Shown here: one piece after another, positions 1-5,353 of the stretch
Numbering within the stretch: position 1 is the stretch's first letter
Layout: every line of letters starts with the position of its first letter
From: CAZLQR01 sp964404095
Lineage (GTDB): Bacteria > Patescibacteriota > Microgenomatia > UBA1406 > GWC2-37-13
Length of the DNA: 17,715 nucleotides
Direction of reading: 5' to 3'
Assembly (NCBI GenBank): GCA_964404095.1
Contig: CAYOIN010000020.1
Span: 1-17,715, forward strand
Program-made: the position numbers and the translations under genes
The notes under the pieces: model-generated
Database searches by the model: none
Seen by the model: only the letters and a program-made list of their open reading frames with translations
What the model was told of the DNA's origin: nothing

Positions 1-451
1 GCTCGTTCCGTGAGGAGTACCCTTAAGTGGGACAACGAGCGCAACCCCCGTCCCGAGTTATACGTGTCTCGGGAGACTGCTCGTCCTTTGGACGGGAGGA
101 AGGAGGGGCAGACGTCAAGTCAGCATGGTCCTTATACCTTGGGCTACACACATGTTACAATGGACAAAACAGAGGGTCTTGCCACTCAGCAATGAGGAGC
201 TAATCCACAAATTTGTCCTCAGTGGGGATTGGGGTCTGCAACTCGACCCCATGAACGCGGAATTGATAGTAATCGCGAATCAGTCATGTCGCGGTGAATA
301 CGTTCTTGCCTCTTGCACACACCGCCCGTCAAGCCAACAAAGTTGGAATTATCTGAACTCCGCCTTCGGCGGAGGAGGATATTTTCGGCGATGGGGGTTA
401 AGTCGTAACAAGGTATCCGTTCTGGAAGGAGCGGATGGATCACCTCCTTTC
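1..451 (+). rRNA. rrs: 16S ribosomal RNA, 3' part (partial, 5' end outside window)
   Basis: This is the 3' third of the small-subunit rRNA, starting near E. coli position 1065. Landmarks seen are the ACAACGAGCGCAACCC block (32-47), GACGTCAAGTCAGCATGG (111-128), the decoding-region block GCACACACCGCCCGTCA (about 315-331), AAGTCGTAACAAGG (about 401-414), helix 45 with a GGAA loop (424-427), and the tail GGATCACCTCCTTTC ending at about 451. The anti-Shine-Dalgarno CCTCC is intact. Unusual bases include a hairpin CCC-TTAAGT-GGG (20-31) where most bacteria have GGG-TTAAGT-CCC. The gene is followed by only about 70 bases and then a convergent gene, so it is not linked to a 23S gene on this side. 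The exact mature 3' end is estimated by comparison with other bacteria. Confidence 0.97.
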
Positions 452-459
452 TTTTTTTT
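424..459 (+). terminator. Possible intrinsic terminator built from the 16S 3' end
   Basis: Bases 424-431 (GGAAGGAG) can pair with 444-451 (CTCCTTTC) as an 8-bp stem with one G-T wobble and a 12-base loop. Eight T residues follow at once (452-459). This is the layout of a Rho-independent terminator, but the 3' arm is the anti-SD tail of the 16S rRNA and the 5' arm belongs to helix 45, so the two folds exclude each other. The convergent gene just downstream fits a need to stop here. A second weaker hairpin (AAACC at 460-464 with GGTTT at 482-486) follows without a T-run. Inferred from sequence only. Confidence 0.4.
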
Positions 460-524
460 AAACCGTTTTTAGTTAAAAATTGGTTTCTTCCTAACCCGAT
501 TAACAGTCTAAACGAAGATGCACC

Positions 525-887
525 CTATCTGACACTTCCTGACAGATACATAAGCGCTACACCTGCCAGAACACCGACAAGCGCGATCAGTTGATATACA
601 ATGTAGATTGCGTGATTGTCGAGGTCGTGAAGTCCAACATCCCATGGTCGATACGACCGATCACCAAACTGCTGGTGAATCCAGTAGATCATCTCTCCGC
701 TAAATCGTGCTGCGACATACGCTCCAATCATAAACAGTCCAAACGGTAACGACCACACCGTAAGGAAAATAAGCGCTGCGCACAATGGAAGGAGAACCAG
801 CATATCTCCCTTAATAAAGATGAGAAGTAGTCGCAGTGGCACACCCGGATCAGAGAAGAACCACCGAGAGTGGGCTGAAAATTTCAT
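525..887 (-). CDS. Small integral membrane protein, unknown function
   Basis: A 120-aa protein that I do not recognise. It shows three likely membrane segments at about residues 28-46, 49-62 and 93-115. A polar stretch between the last two is rich in aromatic residues and His/Asp (SYRPWDVGLHDLDNH, 78-92). The ATG lies 2 bases after the TAG of the NRAMP-like gene, so it is almost certainly the third gene of that operon and translated by coupling; there is no SD. Its place behind a metal transporter and a MgtE-like sensor suggests an accessory role in that transport system, but nothing in the sequence itself proves this. It converges with the 16S gene. Confidence 0.75.
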   Translation of the reverse strand: MKFSAHSRWFFSDPGVPLRLLLIFIKGDMLVLLPLCAALIFLTVWSLPFGLFMIGAYVAARFSGEMIYWIHQQFGDRSYRPWDVGLHDLDNHAIYIVYQLIALVGVLAGVALMYLSGSVR

Positions 888-889
888 AT

Positions 890-2140
890 CTACGATAGTC
901 CGAGTATTTTACCTGCAAACGACAAAACAACTGCGGTAAGAATTACACCCATCGCAATGTAGAGAAGGATTTTTTTCGTTCCGGAGATGGTGTATTTTCC
1001 CATAATGTCAGGGTCGCTGGCGAAGCGAATAAGAAAAAAGAAGACCATCGGGAGCATGGCGCCGTTCATAAAGTCCACATAGAGCGTAATTTGGAATAGT
1101 CCCACCTGCGGCAGAAGCGAAACGAGGAGAGCAATACCAATCTGCAGAATAAAGAAAAGATAGAACAGCCTTCCTTTCCGAAAATCAGTATCAAGACTCC
1201 CTTCGAATCCGAAGAGCTCTGCGAACACATACGCGGTCGCCAGTGGAATAATGGTGAGTCCGAGCAGCGATGCGCCAAATAAACCTGCGCTGAAAAGCAT
1301 GAAGGCGCTGTCACCGGCGAGTGGTTTAAGCGCGAGCGCTGCTGCTGCGCCATCCTGCACCACAATCTTATTCGTAAACAACGTTTGTGCGACCGCGACG
1401 GCGATGAAGTACGAGAGCACATTGGTAAGCACTGCTCCAATGTAGATCTCCCATTTCTCATACCGTAGCTGGTCGAGAGATAGTTTTTTGTCGTTCACGA
1501 AGCTCGCAACAAAAAACTGTCCCCAAGCAGTGATCGTTGTACCTAAGACCGCGATGAGTGAGAACCAGTATCCAGGCCCCATCGATATCTGCTGCGGAAT
1601 CACCGTTTCCTGAAAGAGCGCTGGCCAGTTAGGTTTGGTCTGAAATGCGACGAGTATGTAGGAGAGATAGAAAAAGATGAGGAGAAAAAATATTCGCTGA
1701 AGACTTCGGTAATTGAAGTAGAGAACCGCAGTGATAAGTACGAGACAGGTACCGATGAGCGGAAACTGCCATGGTATTGAAAGTAGCTTGATCGCTGCTT
1801 TCAGTCCACTCATATTCTGCAGCACCACACCTTGATTGACGATAAAGTAGAGAACGAAGACCAAGGTCGCGATTCGAATTCCGTACCGTTCACGAATAAG
1901 ATCGGCGAGACCTTTGCGCGTTACGACCGCGATGCGAGCACCTGCTTCCTGTGTAAGTGCGAGCACGATCGTGGTAGGAATGATGAGAAACTGCGATGCA
2001 ATACCAAACACCGATGCAGCAACGGTATAGGTTGCCACACCTCCTGCATCATTGTCCGCGATCGCGGTAATGAGGCCCGGTCCAAGCACCGCGAGAAAGA
2101 TGAGAAACCGCCGAGACCAACGATATAAAAATTTCTGCAT
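890..2140 (-). CDS. NRAMP-fold (SLC11-like) divalent metal transporter with an altered metal site
   Basis: A 416-aa polytopic inner-membrane protein with about 11 hydrophobic segments and the NRAMP start pattern GPGLITAIADNDAGG (20-34). In classical NRAMP proteins (MntH), TM1 carries Asp-Pro-Gly-Asn and TM6 carries Met-Pro-His to bind Mn2+ or Fe2+. Here TM1 has Asp31-Ala-Gly-Gly34, so the Asn is lost, and the TM6 site aligned by eye reads Thr204-Ala-Trp. Loss of the soft Met ligand argues against a normal Mn/Fe transporter. The NRAMP-related Mg2+ transporters (NRMT) are a family with changes in this site and are the best alternative. The start is 3 bases after the stop of the MgtE-like sensor gene, without an SD, so the two are coupled. 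The sensor neighbour supports Mg2+ as substrate by inference. Confidence 0.88.
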   Translation of the reverse strand: MQKFLYRWSRRFLIFLAVLGPGLITAIADNDAGGVATYTVAASVFGIASQFLIIPTTIVLALTQEAGARIAVVTRKGLADLIRERYGIRIATLVFVLYFIVNQGVVLQNMSGLKAAIKLLSIPWQFPLIGTCLVLITAVLYFNYRSLQRIFFLLIFFYLSYILVAFQTKPNWPALFQETVIPQQISMGPGYWFSLIAVLGTTITAWGQFFVASFVNDKKLSLDQLRYEKWEIYIGAVLTNVLSYFIAVAVAQTLFTNKIVVQDGAAAALALKPLAGDSAFMLFSAGLFGASLLGLTIIPLATAYVFAELFGFEGSLDTDFRKGRLFYLFFILQIGIALLVSLLPQVGLFQITLYVDFMNGAMLPMVFFFLIRFASDPDIMGKYTISGTKKILLYIAMGVILTAVVLSFAGKILGLS

Positions 2141-2143
2141 AGG

Positions 2144-3346
2144 TTACTGCATGATCAACTCACTCACATCATCAAGCTTCACAAGTCCGATCATTCGCCG
2201 ATCACGATCGACGACCGGCATCACATAATACTTGTACTTCAGGAGCTTTTTCCAGACGACGCTGACCGGTGTAGAAAGAGAAACGACCTCGATTTGAGGT
2301 CGCATGAATTTGTATGCCGGTGTGTCCGGGTTCTGTGCAATAATCGATTTTAGACTAGAGACTCCGGTGAGTTGCTTATCGGCATTGAGATAGTATACGT
2401 AGAGAATCTCACCAAAGTCCTGCGCCACTTCCTTTATAGTCTTCAGAACATCCTTCGCGGTAGCGTTTGAGTCCATCGTCAGGAACTCGGTAGAAAGGAG
2501 GTCTCCCACCGGGCTTTCAGAGATACTGAGCAAATGCTCAATTCGCTTTCTACTGGATTCGTTAAGTAGCTCCAGAAGTGTATCCTTTTTTTTCTTTGGG
2601 AGCGCTGCAAGTACATCGGCCGCCTCTTCCGGCTCCATATGACTCATAAAATGAGCGGCTTCCTTCGGATCATTTTTCTTGAAAAACTCAACCTGATAGT
2701 TGAGATTGAGGTTATCCAAGACCTCACCTGCATGCTGAAGGGTAAATGACCGAAGCACATGACCGATGTTATCGATGTTGGTCTGCTCAAGATAGTCAGC
2801 GAGATCCTCTGGTCGAATCTTCTGGAGCTTGAGCTGTTCCGTCTTAATTCGTACATGACCTCGACTCAACTCGAGTGTCTGGATGTCGGCCCATGAAAGA
2901 AACTGCGACTTCAACGTGATACCGTACCGGTTCAACATCTTGTTTGCAAAGTCCTCAAGTCCAAACCATCGCAAAAAGCCGATCAGACCAATATCTACAC
3001 CCGCGATAAACAGGCTTGGCTGATTTTGAATCGCCACATCATTAACTCGAACCATCTTGTCACCAGAGATGTCGATGATCTGACTGTCGAGGAGATTTTT
3101 ACTCAGGTACAGTTCGTTCTCCTCAAGCTCTACAACATGATAGTTTTTCTTAATTGTGATGGAGCCGTTTACTTTGATTAGATCTGCAGAGTCAACGATT
3201 GTTTTCGGGTCGAGCTTTGTCCTGATGACCAGTTTCGAGATATCGGCACGTTCCGACAGCTTGAAGATGAGGTCTTCGAGCTTGCCAACATAGATATTGT
3301 CTTCGGTATAGATTTTTCGATCCACGAGCTCGGAGAAGTACAACAT
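2144..3346 (-). CDS. Soluble PRC-barrel / MgtE N-domain / CBS-pair protein (Mg2+ sensor-like)
   Basis: A 400-aa protein with no membrane segments. Two PRC-barrel-like regions (about 1-70 and 80-160) are followed by an MgtE N-terminal superhelical domain (about 175-280, with RPEDLADYLEQ and EPEEAADVLAALP) and a pair of CBS domains (about 285-340 and 345-400). In MgtE Mg2+ channels, the N and CBS domains bind Mg2+ in the cytoplasm and gate the attached membrane domain. That membrane domain is absent: the protein ends just after CBS2 and the next gene, 3 bases on, is an NRAMP-type transporter. It probably senses Mg2+ and acts on that transporter in trans (inference). A TATAAT box sits 6 bases before the ATG, predicting a leaderless message. 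Confidence 0.88.
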   Translation of the reverse strand: MLYFSELVDRKIYTEDNIYVGKLEDLIFKLSERADISKLVIRTKLDPKTIVDSADLIKVNGSITIKKNYHVVELEENELYLSKNLLDSQIIDISGDKMVRVNDVAIQNQPSLFIAGVDIGLIGFLRWFGLEDFANKMLNRYGITLKSQFLSWADIQTLELSRGHVRIKTEQLKLQKIRPEDLADYLEQTNIDNIGHVLRSFTLQHAGEVLDNLNLNYQVEFFKKNDPKEAAHFMSHMEPEEAADVLAALPKKKKDTLLELLNESSRKRIEHLLSISESPVGDLLSTEFLTMDSNATAKDVLKTIKEVAQDFGEILYVYYLNADKQLTGVSSLKSIIAQNPDTPAYKFMRPQIEVVSLSTPVSVVWKKLLKYKYYVMPVVDRDRRMIGLVKLDDVSELIMQ

Positions 3347-3352
3347 AAGACC

Positions 3353-3358
3353 ATTATA
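3353..3358 (-). promoter_or_regulatory. -10 box for the sensor-transporter operon, leaderless geometry
   Basis: TATAAT on the minus strand, followed by GGTCTT and then the ATG at 3346. The usual 6-base gap from -7 to +1 puts transcription start on the A of the start codon. No convincing -35 box is seen; the best is TTGCAT with a 19-base spacer. Confidence 0.7.
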
Positions 3359-3428
3359 AACTGATAATTGATTACGAATGCAAGGTAAATTCAGCGAGGC
3401 ATGAGCGAGGTGTTCCGATGTGACTCGG

Positions 3429-3501
3429 TGGACGCTAAGGGACTCGAACCCCTAACCCTCGCGATGTAAACGCGATGCTCTAGCCATTGAGCTAAGCGTC
3501 C
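3429..3501 (-). tRNA. tRNA-Val(UAC)
   Basis: A 73-nt cloverleaf on the minus strand. The acceptor stem GGACGCT pairs with AGCGTCC, and the discriminator is A. The anticodon stem TCGCG/CGCGA encloses loop TTTACAT with anticodon TAC. The T-arm contains GGTTCGAGTCC. The 3' CCA is not encoded (CCG follows), so it must be added by the CCA-adding enzyme. It lies 13 bases downstream of tRNA-Ile in the same orientation and probably shares its transcript. Confidence 0.95.
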
Positions 3502-3514
3502 AATTTCCACCACA

Positions 3515-3589
3515 TGGTGGGCGCAGATAGAATCGAACTATCGACCTTCGTCTTATCAGGACGACGCTCTACCACTGAGCCATGCGCCC
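3515..3589 (-). tRNA. tRNA-Ile(GAU), CCA encoded
   Basis: The acceptor stem GGGCGCA pairs with TGCGCCC, discriminator A, and an encoded CCA (3515-3517). The anticodon stem TCGTC/GACGA encloses loop CTGATAA with anticodon GAT. The T-arm contains AGTTCGATTCT. tRNA-Ile(GAU) often lies in the 16S-23S spacer; here it is elsewhere and paired with tRNA-Val, in keeping with an unlinked rRNA operon. A TATAAT box lies 11 bases upstream of the first tRNA base. Confidence 0.96.
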
Positions 3590-3600
3590 AAACCTCCTCA

Positions 3601-3606
3601 ATTATA
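3601..3606 (-). promoter_or_regulatory. -10 box for the tRNA-Ile/tRNA-Val transcript
   Basis: TATAAT on the minus strand, preceded by ATGT. It predicts transcription start a few bases before tRNA-Ile. No clear -35 box is seen at 16-18 bases. Confidence 0.65.
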
Positions 3607-3651
3607 ACATAGATTCACTTGATCGATTTTGTTGATCTTACAAAAAAAAAT

Positions 3652-3660
3652 TGCTACCCT
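3652..3660 (+). promoter_or_regulatory. Possible extended -10 (TGCTACCCT) for the SET-domain gene
   Basis: A TGn motif joined to TACCCT, ending 8 bases before the ATG at 3669. No SD is present, so a leaderless or very short leader is likely. The hexamer matches TATAAT at only three positions. Confidence 0.35.
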
Positions 3661-3668
3661 ATTACCTT

Positions 3669-4106
3669 ATGATCACTAAGCAGGATCTTCTCAACTATCT
3701 TCAATATGATTTATATGTACGGATTCGGCCTTCAGGAGTACATGGCGTTGGTCTATTCGCGATACGTGATATTCCAAAAGGGGTGAACCCATTTAAAAGC
3801 CTCCACCACACAGAGTACATCGACTTCCCCGAAGAAGAGCTTAAGGAGGCATTACCCCAACCGGTATTTGAGATGATCGATGCGTATAGTGCGAAAGAGG
3901 AAGGTCTTATCTATGTTCCAACGCATGGATACAACCCCATCGACTTACCCTACCTCATCAACCACTCCGATACTCCAAACGTGGGTACTGATGAAGATGG
4001 GGAGCATTTCGTCACGCTGCGAGAAATTGCAGCGGGGGAGGAGTTATTCTCGGACTTCTCAACCTATCATGACGGAAACGAACACTACATAAAAAAAACT
4101 CGGTAA
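3669..4106 (+). CDS. Small SET-domain protein, probable lysine methyltransferase
   Basis: 145 aa when started at ATG 3669. A TTG at 3651 is in frame but lies inside the probable -10 box, so it is rejected. The SET signature is complete: the SAM-binding GVHGVGLFA (23-31), LINHSDTPNV (96-105, matching the family's NHS..PN) and EELFSDFSTY (124-133, matching the ELxxDY region). SET enzymes use S-adenosylmethionine to methylate protein lysines. This is a bare SET domain with no pre-SET or post-SET cysteine clusters, as in many bacterial members. The substrate cannot be read from the sequence. It converges with the downstream acyltransferase gene with only 9 bases between the stops. The last Tyr of the active-site motif is a Phe here (SDF). 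Confidence 0.88.
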   Translation: MITKQDLLNYLQYDLYVRIRPSGVHGVGLFAIRDIPKGVNPFKSLHHTEYIDFPEEELKEALPQPVFEMIDAYSAKEEGLIYVPTHGYNPIDLPYLINHSDTPNVGTDEDGEHFVTLREIAAGEELFSDFSTYHDGNEHYIKKTR

Positions 4107-4113
4107 TCCCGAG
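4091..4113 (-). terminator. Possible intrinsic terminator for the acyltransferase gene
   Basis: On the minus strand, CTCGG and CCGAG (4109-4113 with 4099-4103) form a 5-bp stem with a 5-base loop, followed by eight T residues (4098 to 4091). The stem is short, so the call is moderate. It overlaps the end of the convergent SET-domain gene. Confidence 0.45.
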
Positions 4114-4115
4114 CA

Positions 4116-5174
4116 TTATCGGTCTTTGGAGAAGATGAACCGATCTGCCTTTTCGAAGAATCGATGCTTCCAGGTATGATCCTCTTGTAAACAGTCGATC
4201 ATTTTATACCGGTGATTAATTGCGTCCTCAAGCTCGACATAAACCATATAGTTCCCGATTCCGTTGAATCTACTCGTGTCATTGACTCCTTGGAACTGGT
4301 AATAGATATCGTTATAGGTAATGATCATGTCGACGGCGGCAATATGGTTCTGAATTTTTGCCACCAGGAACTTGACATCATAGACACCTGCATTTCGCAC
4401 AATCTGTCGGAAGGTTGTTTTGTACTCCTCTTGTTCGAATACACTCTTCTCCTTCTCCGATGCAAAGCGCTTGATATTCATCGCAAACAGCGTTTCGAGT
4501 ACAGAAAGTTGCTCTTGTTTGTCTTGCTCGATCACCTCGAGACGGACACCGTAGTTCTTCATGCGAAGGTAATCAGTCTTTAGGTGATGCCGATCTTTTT
4601 TCTTGTACTCCTTGAGGAGTGAGTCGATCGATTGAATCCCGTCAATATTCTTATAAAAATTGGGCTCGTTATCCAAATCAACCGAACCAAACACCTGCAT
4701 ACGCTCGAACGGCTGATCAGCGCGGAGGGACCAGAGCGTCATTGGTGTTGGGAGCGTTGCAAGAAAAAAATCCACGAGATGATCATCGCTCACAAAAAAT
4801 GAATTCCCCTCAACCCACCAACCGCCAAAGAACTCATACCGTTGCTCCGTTCGATTGAACCACAGCGGCATGACGCCGAGTGCTTTCTTTCCTTCATATA
4901 AGGTATAGAAATATGGCTTGTGCTCGAACGCCTGATAAAAGGAGTATCGCATATCCCAGGCATCAAATAGCGAAGTTCGGGGTGAGAACGCATCCCAAAG
5001 CGAATAACACTTCTCTAGATCTGAATGAACTTTGATGGTAAGACGAGGAATGAGCTTCGATAGTCCGTTCTTATAAAAATGCTTGTTTGCATTCGTATCC
5101 GGAAGCAGATGGGTAAGTGGGATCGCCTGGTGTGTTTTTTGTATCGACTCGATGTCAATTGGTGTTGCTTTCAT
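4116..5174 (-). CDS. FemAB/GNAT-fold acyltransferase (BioF2/CelD-like)
   Basis: A 352-aa cytoplasmic protein. The C-terminal half (about 195-340) resembles the Acetyltransf_6 (BioF2-like) domain: a helical segment KKKDRHHLKTDYLRMKN, the strand AAVDMIITYNDIYYQFQGV and the closing motif MIDCLQEDHTWKHRFF, which matches the D.L.G...YK.RF ending of the family. Proteins of this group transfer acyl or aminoacyl groups and are often found with cell-envelope or polysaccharide genes; no specific substrate can be named. The first 45 residues are polar and unmatched. No SD and no leaderless -10 is seen; the AT-rich region upstream carries three ATAAAATC half-sites. It is divergent from the AAA+ gene. Confidence 0.7.
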   Translation of the reverse strand: MKATPIDIESIQKTHQAIPLTHLLPDTNANKHFYKNGLSKLIPRLTIKVHSDLEKCYSLWDAFSPRTSLFDAWDMRYSFYQAFEHKPYFYTLYEGKKALGVMPLWFNRTEQRYEFFGGWWVEGNSFFVSDDHLVDFFLATLPTPMTLWSLRADQPFERMQVFGSVDLDNEPNFYKNIDGIQSIDSLLKEYKKKDRHHLKTDYLRMKNYGVRLEVIEQDKQEQLSVLETLFAMNIKRFASEKEKSVFEQEEYKTTFRQIVRNAGVYDVKFLVAKIQNHIAAVDMIITYNDIYYQFQGVNDTSRFNGIGNYMVYVELEDAINHRYKMIDCLQEDHTWKHRFFEKADRFIFSKDR

Positions 5175-5201
5175 TGAAAAAAAACGAACAAAACAGTACG
5201 C

Positions 5202-5234
5202 ATAAAATCACACTGATTTTATTTGTATAAAATC
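5202..5234. repeat. Three alternating ATAAAATC half-sites between divergent genes
   Basis: ATAAAATC occurs at 5202-5209, inverted (GATTTTAT) at 5215-5222 and direct again at 5227-5234, with centres about one helical turn apart. Any neighbouring pair forms a perfect 8-bp inverted repeat with a 4-5 base loop. It lies 28 bases upstream of the acyltransferase start, in the region shared with the AAA+ gene. This could be an operator or just AT-rich DNA. Confidence 0.5.
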
Positions 5235-5341
5235 CATATTGATAGGTGCGTCACCGTTTGTCAAGAGTGAAATGATGGTGCATTTTTTTTGGCTTGTTTT
5301 GACAATCTAAAAAAATCATTTCTCTTTTGTTCTTCATTCCC

Positions 5342-5347
5342 TATAAT
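5342..5347 (+). promoter_or_regulatory. -10 box for the AAA+ gene, leaderless geometry
   Basis: TATAAT, then GAACGT, then ATG at 5354. The 6-base gap puts +1 on the start codon. A TTGACA at 5299-5304 is 37 bases away and cannot be its -35 box. Confidence 0.7.
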
Positions 5348-5353
5348 GAACGT

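Noticed and set aside
125..472. Open reading frames inside the 16S region on both strands
   Set aside because: The sequence is plainly rRNA; these frames are chance products.
526..548. Hairpin TATCTG...CAGATA at the end of the small membrane protein gene as a terminator
   Set aside because: It overlaps the coding end and has no T-run behind it on the minus strand.
3651..3668. Upstream TTG starts for the SET gene (3651), the AAA+ gene (5327), the Ig-like gene (8212) and the DHH gene (14877)
   Set aside because: For the SET and Ig-like genes the TTG lies in a promoter element, and for the AAA+ gene the -10 box lies between it and the ATG. In the DHH case it adds a non-family hydrophobic stretch. 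The ATG starts fit better.
5240..5290. Small RNA or terminator before the T-run at about 5283-5290
   Set aside because: The possible stems (GGTG/CACC) are short and distant from the T-run, and no promoter for such an RNA is evident.
5299..5304. TTGACA as the -35 box of the AAA+ gene
   Set aside because: It is 37 bases from the TATAAT box, far beyond the usable 16-19 bases.
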